A DNA stretch of 64,000 nt. It comes from Sternotherus odoratus (taxonomy: Eukaryota; Chordata; Testudines; Kinosternidae). The notes under the pieces are model-generated. The model searched no databases, was not told where the DNA came from, and saw only the letters and a program-made list of their open reading frames with translations. Below are positions 47,140 to 58,302 of this stretch, in pieces. The translations under genes were made by a program, and so were the position numbers. Every line of letters begins with the position of its first letter. The first letter of the stretch is position 1. The DNA lies in assembly GCA_032164245.1 (NCBI GenBank), contig JAVMKO010000006.1:105107310-105171309 (forward strand), written 5' to 3'.

Positions 47140-47689
47140 TGTAAATAACTAAGTAACAGACAGGAACCTGTCTGTGTTTATGCTAATTAAATTATAACAG
47201 TTTTGGAAGGCTTAGGCTGCAAGGTAGGAATAAGAAAATTACAAGATTTAGTGAGGTTTAATTTACGATACCTTTCTTGTTCAGCATAAAACACTGCTAT
47301 TTGTTGCCTTTGGAAGGTCTCTGTTTGTGCGGATGAGGAATGTATGCATCAGGAAAAGATAAGGTGTGAAGGCCGTTGTTCGAGTCAGATGTTCAAGGGA
47401 GGAGGAGCGAAGAGACTTATCGATGCCAGAGAACCATCAACACACATCCATGATTGAGGAAGGGCAGATTGACAACCCTGAGATGGAGGCTAACACCCTT
47501 ATTCACAAGATAATTGATGAAATCGAAACCAGGACAGGATGAACCTCCTAGAGGTGTTTTGGAATGAAAGAAGCCATCAAAAGATAACACCAATTAAGGC
47601 GTAACCAGTCATAACATGACACAGCAAAATCCATTGACTTCATCGAAAAGAAAGGACTATAAGAACAGGGTGATTTTCCATGGAGCTTA
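47140..47689 (+). mobile_element. LTR-like U3 segment joined to OR fragment
   Basis: Starts TGTAAATAAC and runs to a TATAAGA box at 47658-47664, after which about 25 bp lead straight into OR coding sequence. It has U3 character (promoter-like, no genes), but no R-U5 part or right-hand boundary is present. It is not repeated elsewhere in the window, so family assignment is tentative. Confidence 0.45.
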
Positions 47690-48172
47690 GGGTTGGTAGA
47701 TTCAATGATTCAGTGTTTTATATTCCGACTGTCATTCTGCAGCTCCAACATCATCAATAATTTCTTCTGTGACGTCCCACCACTGTTGCCACTCTCCTGT
47801 TCTGACACCCGCAACAATGAGATTGTGATGTTTGCCTTTGGGTGCTTTGTTATAGGAAGCAGTTTTGTGACTGTCCTCCTCTCCTATGTCTATATTATCT
47901 GCACCATCCTGCACATCCACCCTGTCAAGGGCCGGCGCAAAGCCTTCTCCACCTGCTCTTTCCACTGGACCTCTGTGGTCCTGTTTTATGGCACCCAACT
48001 CTTCTTGTATTTACGTGCCCCCTTCAGCTATTCCATGGACACAGACAAAGTGGCCTCAGTGTTTTATACACTGGTTCTCCCCATGTTGAACCCCCTCATC
48101 TACAGCCTGAGGAACACGGAGGTGAAGGACGCCCTTAGGAGAGCAATGAATAAACTGCTAACCAATTCTTGA
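47690..48172 (+). pseudogene. 5'-truncated olfactory receptor (unit F)
   Basis: Homology to the sister ORs begins abruptly at ggttggtagattcaatg, residue 153 (end of TM4), and runs in frame to the normal stop: [45 protein letters not shown]. One codon in the second loop is deleted. The N-terminus, TM1-TM3, the DRY motif, promoter and intron are all missing, so it cannot be a receptor. The remaining frame is open, suggesting recent truncation. Confidence 0.92.
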
Positions 48173-50460
48173 ATCTCTTTAACTCTGTAGCGGTTAGTGA
48201 TTGGGAGTGAAAGCAAGTGAATTCAATTCCCAGCCCATTGCAATGTAGTTCCACATAGCCCATGGGAGTATTGTTCATTATTGTATTTTTATGATTATTA
48301 ATTTGTTTGTATTCCAACAAGACCCTCAGACCCCAACTAAAATCAGGGCTTTGTTAGGGTAACATGTCCGAAAGAGACTGTGTGTGCGTCCTCTGTGAGA
48401 ATATGCACTGAACTGAATACAAAATAATATGGAAAGGGTGAGTTTTCTCTACCATATACATTAAACAGAAAGGAAAAGTCACATCAGACATTAAATGTTT
48501 ATGTCACATCAGCAGGTTAGCTATGAGGTCTTACTCTTAGTCCTGTGGGAAAGTGCTATGGACTCTGAAGAATAGGGATTCTGGGAATTGTACAGCTCGG
48601 GTTACGAAGAGTGAGAAATGAATGGAGCTGGGTAAATAGGTGATTTTCAAGTTCATGGGTGGTTACGAAAAATAAATTCAGTTCAACCTGAACCAAATCT
48701 GAAAAGTCCCTAAATGTTTGACAAATTGAAAACATTGACAAAAATGTCCTGTGGGGTGGAAGGAAATATTCAGCATGACCAGAAATGGAACATTTCCTTT
48801 CCTTCCTGGATACTTTTAGATTTAAAAGCAAAGACAATGTAGGGTCACACTGAGAAAATGGTTGGGAATGGAAGAGGTGGCAATGGTGCTTCACAACCAG
48901 CACCTAAATCCTACTTCTCCACACACATTGGTTTGGGACAAGGCTATTAGGAGACTTTGTAACATATTGGTGAATAGTTTCAGGTCAACCCCAATGGCAT
49001 TGCTTTTTACAAGAAATGATTAGTCCAGAAGAAATTCACCCATTTCTAGACACCTTTGTGTCCCAACGCTGGGAGATTACTTAAAGAGACATTTGGAGAG
49101 GTGAACTACAAATAAAGTGGAATACATTCACCTCTGTTTTGTATCACATTAAAAAGACCTCACGGGGGGGAGACAGCAAAACAAACCAGCTGATGCTGTG
49201 GACCTCTGTGTTTTTTTACACAAGGAAAGACACTGTAACAACATTAACTGCATTTGCTCTGCACACCTGTTGTTGTGGGAGCAAAGATGTTCCAGGGAAC
49301 AAATCTCAAAGTCATCCCAGGAAGCAGCTCCAGAGATGTTAAGGGTAACATTGGCATGGTTAGAAAACAGGGAAAGACTCAACTCTAAGTCTGATATTAG
49401 AGTTCTGAACAGGTACTGGTTCCATTCTCAATTCCTTTTTAAGTGAAGGGAGGGAAAACAATGAGGTACCACCAAATCATGGGAAAACATGTCAGTTTGA
49501 GAGCATTTTGGCCTTTAATTGAAATGACAGTGAGCCATTCATGGGAGGGAAAGGAAGGAATTATCCTGAGAGGAAAAATGTCAACTATTCTGAACATATT
49601 TACTTATCAAAAGAAGGAAAGAGCTTTACCAAGGGAGGAAGATGAGTGACTGAAAAAGGAGAGAAAAATACTTTTAAGAGGAAGGGGGGAAACTCCCTCA
49701 TCGATTCAAGGAATGTCTAGAGCAGGGGTTAGTATCCTTTCAGAAATGGTGTGCCAAGTCTTCATTTATTCACTTTAATTTAAGTTTTGCGTGCTGGTAA
49801 TACATTTTAATCTTTTTTAGAAGGTCTCTCGCTATAATTCTATATATTTTATAACTAAACTATTGTTGTATGTCAAATAAACAAGGTTTTCAAAATATTT
49901 ATGAATCTTCATTTAAAATTCAATTAAAATGCTGATCTTATGCCACCGGCCCGCTCAGCCCACTGCTGATCTGGATCCATAGGTTGCTGACCCCCGGTCT
50001 ATACTAAAGCCATTACATTGCCTCAGCTGTGGTGTGCAGCAGTGCCATGGTGCAGGTGGTTTCCACATTCCAGTAGCTAGGTCAATGGAAGAACTACACT
50101 TAGGGCCAGTATAAGTTAACCTCCATGCACAGGGTGTGAAAAGTCCTCCCACCCCCGTACGAAGAAGCTCTTTTGATCTAATTCTTAAGCATAAATCAGG
50201 GCTCAGAGAAGCTGTTGATGGAAAAGACCAGTTGTGAAATCTAGTCCTGTCTCCCTCCGGTTCTTTTTGTTCAGGCTAGTTGGAAATATTCCAGCTGTTC
50301 CAGCTTCCCAGTAGAGATTATTCTGCATTCTGATCAAACTCAGTATCAGGTCATGTGTGTGTAGTGGGCACTCTGATTGTTTGTGTGTGTGTTTGGTGTG
50401 CAGTGGGCACTATGTGTGTGCATGTGGTGGAGGGTACAGTGGAGCTGAATCTCAAGGGTA
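48173..50460 (+). repeat. Shared 3' flank (T1+T2), unit F
   Basis: Colinear with 15080-17219 and 29009-32454 but with deletions near 48355 and 48893 that remove the foldback MITE. It carries the hAT MITE at 49723-49996. Ends in GT-rich repeats at about 50356-50430. No gene. Confidence 0.75.
49723..49996. mobile_element. hAT-type MITE, 274 bp
   Basis: Ends CAGGGGTTAGTATCC and GGTTGCTGACCCCCG are imperfect inverted repeats. Flanks GTCTAGAG (49715-49722) and GTCTATAC (49997-50004) form an 8-bp target duplication with two changes. The paralogous site near 63833 reads tatgtctatactaaagcc without an insert. Confidence 0.8.
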
Positions 50461-50884
50461 GTCATGTGTGTGTTCCTTGCTCTGTCCACTGCTCAGGCAT
50501 ATATATCCAGTAGACCCTAACCTTTGCAGAGATACATTGCATGGCCTATCTAGCATAAACCATATTCCAGTTATGACATATTTACAGCCATAAGCACATT
50601 TCCATAGAGCATTATGGGAAGCAACCTCACTCGGAGGTTAAGCTATAGGAAGTAAGCTATAGGAAGTATAACCTATAGGAAATAAATTAATAAAAAAATA
50701 ATTAGAATGAAGCTGGCATGCTTGGGGATATTTTCTAGCAGGATCTGCAGAAATACTGCAGAGATCTTCTTTGTTAACCACCACTTTGGGGAATATCCTC
50801 CTTTTTGTAACCTGCCCTGACCTTTGTCATTTTCAGTGAGGACTTCCCCAGGCACCTCCAGGTCTCAGGAGGTAGAGAAGCCAG
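50461..50884. other. Spacer, nothing recognised
   Basis: A short triplication of 'agctataggaagta' near 50640-50685 is the only structure I see. Confidence 0.4.
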
Positions 50885-51531
50885 GAGGAGGAATTATGAG
50901 CATGACTCCTAGAGGAAGTAGGGGAACAGTGTATCCTGAGCCAATACCTGGAGCAACAAACTGGGAGTTTTTTAATACCGTACAGAGGTTGGTAGCTGTT
51001 GGGTGTTTCTACTGGTGTTCAGAGAAGCAGGACTTTGTGGACATTCTTTGTATACCCACTCCCCCCATGGATTATCCCAAAGAATATTGCTTAGTTGGAT
51101 AATCAGCTTTCCTCCTAATACAGTCAACTTTGCCATGTCTTACAGGTTGGCACCACTTAGAAGTGGCCACCGACAGCCCTGGAGCACTGATAATACTAGG
51201 AAAGCCTGCACACCCATGGGGGATAATTTTTGTTACCACACTGAAGAATGGAGGAGTCATCACTGGGGTTGCCATTCGTCTCCTTTAGGGAGGTGATGAC
51301 CACAATGGCCTTGTACATCTGCATCCATGGATCAGTGCATGGGCCCATCCCTGTGGTGACCTCACCCTTTCAAGTCAATAAAACTCTACTGTCCATCAGC
51401 GCCACAACTTTGGTGAGAGTCCTTTGGTGTTATTGGGATATTTTCTCAGTCAGTGGCTGTGACATACCAGGGTCCAACCCAGACTAATCTGTACCTGTGT
51501 CACACCTTTCCCCAACCTTGCAATGCCAGTC
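50885..51531 (+). repeat. Duplicated segment of unknown nature, copy 2
   Basis: Partner of 40110-40735, in the same order and orientation, leading into block R in both places. No gene called. Confidence 0.55.
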
Positions 51532-51760
51532 CTGTCCTGGACAATACAAGTTACAGTGTCCATTATTTCCGTAAGAGCACTAATATCCATGCAATTTAGT
51601 TGCTTAGACACTTCTATTTAAACACACTGGATTAGATAAAACAAAAACCCCACAAAGTGTATTGATGACAAAGATAGATTTCAAGTGAGTGCAAATAAGG
51701 AGGCCTAGAAGTCAGACATGGATGCAAGAAAAATAAAGCTAAAATGCAACTTGTGCCTAT

Positions 51761-52351
51761 CGTTAGGGATAAAAATGTATGGGGTATTTAAATGAGTTAT
51801 GTCAATTTAACTGTTTCAAATGTTCCAAGAATTCTGAATAGGCCTGGAACAAAATAGCAGACTGAGTGATTATTTCAGAGACCTTGGAAATAGAATAATA
51901 TCAACATCTGTGTATTAGCCAGCTGGCTCCAGAATGTTTTAACTCTTTTTCTCCTTACTGTTTATTCATATCTCTTCTATGTCTGGTATTCTTTGACCTA
52001 GCTGATAAGATATCAATTTAGATATGTTAGATAGTCATAAATTAGGTATTAGGTATTGTTTAAGTTGTAATAAAGTGCTGGTTAAGTATGTATGGAACTA
52101 ACAAAGAGGGCAAAAGGGCTTAGATTGCTTTTTCTTCCTCCCATGTTGGCTAAGACTAACCTGTGACGCGACGGAACTGTTTATAAAAGACCTATCCAGT
52201 GTTAGAAAAGTAGCTGGTTCTTTAGGGGACGGGAGGCTCACTATTGAGGTGTGCACTTTTCAATAAAGAGCTTGTTTGGACTATGCTGGTGTAGCCTGTC
52301 TCTTTGTGGTCAGATAATGAACCTTGCTGGTTGGGGTTCGAGTCCCTGATA
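51761..52351 (+). mobile_element. Solo LTR-like insertion, 591 bp
   Basis: It interrupts block R: 17468 and 41128 read through gcctaagttaagaaatg-type sequence, whereas here gcctat and ctatgttaacaaatg flank the insert, giving a CTAT target duplication (51757-51760, 52352-52355). TATAAAA at 52182-52188 and AATAAA at 52262-52267 are in LTR order on the + strand. The ends are not a clean TG...CA (cgttag...ctgata), so exact edges or element class remain open. Confidence 0.7.
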
Positions 52352-52355
52352 CTAT

Positions 52356-52774
52356 GTTAACAAATGACGTGAAATTCAAAGGAAAATTTTCCTCACCACA
52401 TGCTTTCAGCACTTTTAACGACCAAACCTCTTAGGTCAGGACCCCTCCACCAGTCAAATGGCTGCTCCCTTTATCAGAGAGAGATGATTTGGGATGTCTG
52501 CCCAGTTTATTTATAGTCCTATCCCCCCTTTGACAAACATTTCCACCTTGTTACCGGAAAATAAAATGTCTATGTACAAGGATGTTCCCTGCTGCTTTTC
52601 CCTCACCTTTTGCGGCTTCCTTTGTTTCCCTTCCTGCTTGAAGACTCTGTTTACTATTTAGACACAAAATTAAGCAGAACACACATTTCTTTCTTTAAGT
52701 CAGATCACTTGGCCAGCCTGACTTTGGTACATGTATTAGTAACCTGATACAGCGTTATCTTATAACTTCACAGA
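52356..52774 (+). repeat. Block R, right part, copy 3
   Basis: Continues block R after the LTR: tcaccacatgctttcagcac, short GA tract (about 52477), tttatagtcctatccccc, ttaccggaaaataaaatg. No gene. Confidence 0.6.
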
Positions 52775-53579
52775 CAGTAACTCCTCACTTAACGTTGTAG
52801 TTCTGTACCTGAAAAATGTGACATTAATTCTTATGCAGAAATTGAATTCACTTAACATTGTTTTACTTAATGTAAATGGGGGGAGGAGGGAGGCTAGGTT
52901 CCAGGGAAATTGATTTTTGCCACACAAAAGGCATTAGATCCATTTTAAACAATTTTAAATGAGGAATTTCATAGAGGTATATGTTTTTAAAACAATATTA
53001 AAGAAACAATTTAATACTACAATCATCGTTGCTGAATATGAAGCAATGGGAGGTGCCCCCGCCTAACCCCACATGGGAACAGCCCAGTGACACTGCAGAC
53101 AATGAGGCAGGCAAGGAGGCTGATGGTACCGTAGGCTAGGAGAAGCATTTTGTACAGGAGCAGCTGCAGCTTCCCCTACTCTGCAAGCCCCAGGGGTGGG
53201 GGGCTCCACCCCTTCCCCCAAAACACCACCCTTAACTTGCCTCTTCTCCACTGCACCTCCTCTGCTTTAACTCTGCACGCCATGTCCTCACTGCTCCCAG
53301 TCCATCCCCTGTCTCCTAAAGGCCACAAACGAGCTGATTGGCAAGAGTAGAAGGTAGAGGAGAAGGGTGAAGGTGCTGATCTGTGGTGTCCACCTGTGGG
53401 AGGCACTGAGGGGGCATTGGGGAACTGGCAGGGGGGGCTGACAGCTGTAGACCAAGTAGGCAGCCAAACGACGTTGTAACGGAGCATAGCACAACTTTAA
53501 AGAAGCAGGTTCTGCAATGAAGCAGGGATGTAAGATCGAAACAATATTAAGTGAGAGGACATTAAGTGGAGAAATACTG
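52775..53579 (+). mobile_element. Mariner-like MITE, complete, about 805 bp
   Basis: Terminal inverted repeats CAGTAACTCCTCACTTAA and TTAAGTGGAGAAATACTG, followed by TA; the empty site in unit E reads ttcacatacatt. No transposase. It is the full-length relative of the truncated copies at 11140 and 17905. GC-rich interior open frames are not conserved. Confidence 0.8.
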
Positions 53580-53581
53580 TA

Positions 53582-54525
53582 CATAATTAAAAATATTGTA
53601 TTCATATCTATGATGAGAGCATGATTATTTCAAGTTCACTCATAGACTTATTTAGCATCTTAAATCTGAGCTCTCTGGTCAGGTAATATGTATGAAGTGG
53701 GATAGTTTTTGAACTGCAGAAGTCAGTAGCATGTTCTGGTCTCTTCCTGAGCTCCTCTGGTCATCCCGTGTCTCCATCAGGCAAAAATGAGTGAATCTAT
53801 CTTTCCTATTTTGGGGAGTACTCTAGCAAGGGAATGACAAAGGATCCTATGGTGATTGGCATGCTATAAATAGCTAGATAGTCTGGAGTATTCTTACATG
53901 TCTAAAAGGTTTTACATTGGGGCTAGGACAATCTGGCAATTTTGAGACCAGGAATGACTGAGAAGATATCAGCTACAGCTGTAAACAATTAGTTTGTTTC
54001 ACATGTATCTCACTTTCTGTTCCCTTCATTCCAAATTTGTTGCTAAGGCCAGCTTAAATTTCTTCTGGGAAAATTTTTTCATGGGCAATTGAATTTTACA
54101 TTCAACTATTTTTTCCATGAAATTATTTTCCCATGGAAATTATCAGTTTTCTATCAAAATACAAAACTTCCCTCCTCCCTAAACCATGGCTGTGGCACTC
54201 TGGTGATGTTCCAGGGCAGTTCAGCAAGAGGAGAGACTATCGTGTGTCATGGGGGTTGTGATCCAGCCTGGGAGCCCAGCCCATGGAAGAGATTGGAGTT
54301 GTGTGGTATCTGAGGAACGCCCATGGTATTTCCGAGTTGAAATGTTAAGTTTTTAGCAAAAATATTTTCATCTCCAGAAATAAAAACCATCTGTGGATCA
54401 GCTCTACACAGTACCCAACTTGCACTGAAAATAGCAGGGAGAGATATACTCCAACCCCTTAGTCTGTAACTCTAGGAGAAATTGCATCATTTCATAACAC
54501 AGTGAGAAAGAATTGGACAAACTAA
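53582..54525 (+). repeat. Distal 5' flank of OR unit G
   Basis: Colinear with the upstream regions of the other units (ccaggaatgactgagaagat, cagttcagcaagaggagaga). No gene. Confidence 0.7.
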
Positions 54526-54735
54526 TCCCCGGGGCACCAATTACACCCAGGTGGCTTTCAATCACTGAACACATTAATTAGGTGTTCTGGGTCTCTGAGC
54601 TTAGCTATTCCCAGTTGCTTCAGGAATCATGTCCCATAGATCACACATCTCAGTATAAAACTTCCCGAATGCTCCAAACTAGCAGTTTCTATCAATGGAA
54701 AAATGCAAACACATCTCTCTCCACCTTCTCAGCAG
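54526..54735 (+). promoter_or_regulatory. Predicted OR promoter and exon 1, unit G
   Basis: O/E-like TCCCCGGGGC at 54526-54535, ATTAATTAGG at 54573-54582, TATAAAA at 54654-54660 (81 bp spacing), donor CAG/GTACGT with the intron from 54736. All elements look intact. Confidence 0.55.
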
Positions 54736-55339
54736 GTACGTGATACTGTCCTGAATTACTGTCACACACACGCAGACACCATGGGGATCAGCAGGTATTG
54801 AATTCAAGACCTCCAGCACTAAAAACCTCAGTCCCAGCTCCTACCCCTTCAGCTAAAGGAGAGACCTCCTTGGTTCAAAAAAAGAGGCAATTCCATAGTT
54901 ACTGAAGCCTGGGATTTCCATGATGTCTGTGGGTTTTCATTCAGGATAAAGTAAATGCCAAAGAGCTTTAGTAGCTCAGTGAGCAACTTTACCCCAAACC
55001 GACATGCCAAGCCACAGAGCTCCCCTTGCCACAAGATGGTAGAAAGATTGACATTCCTTTACTCTCACCCCTTCTTGAGCTAAGGAATCTCTTCAGACTG
55101 ATTCCCTCACAGCAGAGTCACAAGTCACTGTTTTCTGTTTGGCTTAGTGAACAGGAGTGTTTGTGTGTGGGACATGATTAACCTGTGTGTTATTGTATTT
55201 GCACAGTGTGTGCATCTCATCGAACACCTGGAATGACCAGCTGTGAACATCTGGCTCTGTGGACTAAGCCCTTCCCTGAGTGGGTACTGATGTCCATTAA
55301 CAAACTGATCTCCATTTATCTTCACTTACTTCATTACAG
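54736..55339 (+). other. Predicted 5'UTR intron of OR at 55411
   Basis: GTACGT donor to acceptor cttcattacag at 55338-55339, 604 nt, leaving a 71-nt 5'UTR, the same arrangement as in units A-C. Confidence 0.55.
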
Positions 55340-55410
55340 AGAAGGAACAGGTTTTCTGCACCACCCTCCTGCTCACATCTCTGTAGCTGCCTTATCTCTG
55401 CTCAGAGAAG

Positions 55411-56349
55411 ATGGAAAAGGGAAATCACTCAGAAGTTACTGAGTTCATTCTCTCAGGGCTGACAGATCATCTGGAACTGCAAGTTCCCCTCTTTGTGGTG
55501 TTCCTACTGATACATATTATCACCTTGATGGGAAATGGGGGAATGGTCTTGTTAATCATGATTGATCCCCAACTCCAAACCCCCATGTACTTTTTCCTCA
55601 GTAATTTGTCGTTTTGTGACTTTTGCTTTTCCTTCATAATTTCCCCTAAGATGCTTTTGAATTTCTTAGCTGAGGGGAAAAGCATTTCTTTAAGTGCCTG
55701 TGCTGTGCAAATGTGTCTCTCTATCATTTTTACAGATGTTGAGTGTCTCTTGCTGGCTGTGATGGCCTATGACCGTTATGTGGCCATCTGTAATCCACTG
55801 CTCTATACAGTCAACATGTCCAGGCAGCTTTGTAAACAGCTGTTGGTTGCGGCGTATGTTGCTGGGTTGGTGGATTCAATAATAAACACTTATTTTATGT
55901 TTCGGCTGTCATTCTGCAGCTCCAACATCATCAATCAATTCTTCTGTGACATCCCCCCACTTTTGGCGCTGTCCTGCTCTGACACCCGCAACAACGAGAT
56001 TGTGATGTTTACTTTCGCGTGCTGCATTATAGCGAGCAGTTTTGTGACTATTCTCCTCTCCTATGTCTATATCATATTCAGCATCCTGCAGATCCGCTCC
56101 ACCGAGGGCCGGCACAAAGCCTTCTCCACCTGCACTTTTCATTTGACCTCTGTGGCCCTGTATTTTGGCACCCTTCTCTTTATGTATTTATGTCCCACCT
56201 CCAGCTATTCCATGGACACACACAAAGTGGCCTCAGTGTTTTACACGGTGGTGATTCCCATGTTGAACCCCCTCATCTACAGCCTGAGGAACAGGGAGGT
56301 GAAGGATGCCCTTAGGAGAGCAATTAATAAACTCCTAACCAATTCTTGA
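55411..56349 (+). CDS. Olfactory receptor, class II, MEKGNHS subfamily (unit G)
   Basis: 312-residue intact OR. It is the only sister with changes in the otherwise fixed N-terminus (TDHLELQ for TDRPELQ) and with Gln56 in place of His in the LHTPMY motif (LQTPMY). Other motifs are normal: NHS at 5, MGN at TM1, Cys97, [10 protein letters not shown], loop cysteines, [32 protein letters not shown]3 reads [14 protein letters not shown] and TM4 [17 protein letters not shown]. Promoter and splice sites look intact. Candidate AATAAA signals lie near 56691-56706. Confidence 0.95.
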   Translation: MEKGNHSEVTEFILSGLTDHLELQVPLFVVFLLIHIITLMGNGGMVLLIMIDPQLQTPMYFFLSNLSFCDFCFSFIISPKMLLNFLAEGKSISLSACAVQMCLSIIFTDVECLLLAVMAYDRYVAICNPLLYTVNMSRQLCKQLLVAAYVAGLVDSIINTYFMFRLSFCSSNIINQFFCDIPPLLALSCSDTRNNEIVMFTFACCIIASSFVTILLSYVYIIFSILQIRSTEGRHKAFSTCTFHLTSVALYFGTLLFMYLCPTSSYSMDTHKVASVFYTVVIPMLNPLIYSLRNREVKDALRRAINKLLTNS

Positions 56350-57184
56350 ATCTGTTTAACTCTTTACTGGTTTAATGATGGGGAGTGGAAACAGGAGAAT
56401 TCAATTTCTAGCCCTTTGCAATGTAATTTTGCAAAACCATCAGTAATATTGTTCATTGTTTATATTGTTATGATTATTAATTTGTTTGTATTCCAACAGG
56501 GTTTGCAGTCCCCAATTGAGATCATTTGAGAAAACCTGAGGAAAACTTACAGGTGCAGAAGGAGAGAATGATTTTATAAACTAGTGCTAGGGGCTACTTA
56601 TAGGGTGAGACGTTCAACTTCATATCTCAGCACATCAGGTGTCAGTTCCAAAGGGGTTTCTTTGACCCAACCCATTACACAGAGTTTAGGAATAAAATGA
56701 ATAATAAAATTGCAAAACAATCTGGGGGGGGAGGAAGAGTGGAGAGGATAGGACATGAACAGATGGACATCTATTGCAGGAAGTGCAATTTAGTTTAGAC
56801 ATTATGAGAAATATCCCAACCATGAGGGTGGTTAAGCACTGGAATCATTTTCCCAGGAAGGTTGTAGACTCTCCACCCTTGGTTAGTTTTAAGAGCAAGT
56901 TACACAAACCCCTGTGAGGAATGGTCTAGATAAGTCAGTTGTACTGTGAGTGCAGGGGACTGAAATAGATGAGCTCTCGAAGGCCCCTCCAGTCTTATGA
57001 TTCTCTGATCTCACAAGGATCCCAGCACTGGGAGGAGGGGGGACACCAGCCTGGCCAATGGGAAGGGCAAGGGACACGCTCCTGCCTACACTTGACATTC
57101 AGCTCCACTGTACCCCCCACTACATGCACACACAGAGTACACAATGCACACCAAACACACAGCCTAACGGTGCACTGAATCAGA
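56350..57184 (+). repeat. 3' flank of unit G, shared with unit D
   Basis: Colinear with 36251-37129 (caggtgtcagttccaaaggg, gggaggaggggggacaccag). No gene. Confidence 0.7.
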
Positions 57185-58302
57185 ACGCAGAATAATCTCT
57201 TCTGGGAAACTGGGACAATTGGAATATTTCCAACTAGCCTGAAGAAGGAGAACCAAAGGGGAGTCTACAGCCCTGACAGGGAGAGAGGACTAGATTTCCC
57301 AGCTGGTCTTTTCCATTGGTAGCTTCTCTGAGGCCTGGTTTTTGCTTAAAAATTAGATCAACAAATCTCCGTCAAACTTGGAGTGGGAGAGGCTGTTACT
57401 TGTACTGACCCTCAGTGTAATTCTTCCATTGACCTAGCTACTGCCTCTCAGAGACATGGATTAACTACATTGAAGGAAAAACACTTCCATCAGTGTGCAA
57501 AGCCTCTACACTATGGCGCTGCTGCACACAATAGCTGAATCAATGTAATGGCCTTAGTAAAGGTATTCTTTGAATCGATGGGGGAGTTTTCCCCCTTCCT
57601 ATTATAGCTATTTTTCTCTCCTTTTCCAGTCACTCTTCCCCATCCTTTAGAGAGCTCTTTCCATCTTTTGATAGGTAAATATATTCAGAAATTTTACTGT
57701 CAGCATAATTCCTTCCTTCCCCTCCCTTGAATGTCATTTCAATTGAAGGCTGAATTGCTCTGAAACTGACTTGTTTGCCCATGACTTGGTGATACTTCTT
57801 TATTTTTCCTCCCTTCACTTACCATGCATTGAGGGTGGAAGCAGGACCTGCTCAGACCCCTTAAATCAGACTTAGAATGAAATCTCTCTCTGTTTGCTAA
57901 CCACATCAACTTTACCCTTAACACCTCTGTGGCTGCTTCCTTGGGTGGCAGAGGTTAAATTTGACTTTGATGACTTTGAGATTTGTTTCCTGCAGCATCT
58001 TTGTTCCCAGGACTACAGGTATGCACAGCACATGCAATTCATGTTGTTGCCCTGTGTTTCCTTGTGGAAATGAAACACAGAGGACCAGAGCATGAGGTGG
58101 TCTGGATCGCTGTCTCTCCTGTGAGGCCTTTTTAATATGCTGCAAAACTGAGGTGACTGTATTCCACTTCCTATGTTGGTCACCTCTCCAAAAGTCTCTT
58201 TAAATATTTCCCAGCGTTGGGACACAAAGGTGCTTAGACATGAGTGAATTTCTTCTGGACTAATAATTTATTGTCAAAAACAATACCGTTTGGATTGACC
58301 TA
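57185..58302 (-). repeat. Inverted copy of T2 flank beyond unit G
   Basis: Reverse complement of about 49020-50350: cagaacgcagaataatctct, ggcctggtttttgcttaaaa, tgggacacaaaggtgcttag. With the direct copy at 49020 it brackets OR unit G. It continues after the LTR at about 59376-59540. Confidence 0.75.

Noticed and set aside
52325..52350. tRNA gene suggested by ggttcgagtccc
   Set aside because: Only a B-box-like motif; no A box or cloverleaf, and it lies at the end of an LTR-like insertion.
52775..53579. Protein-coding gene in the GC-rich stretch 53060-53610
   Set aside because: It is the interior of a mariner-like MITE; frames are short and not shared by relatives at 11140 and 17905.
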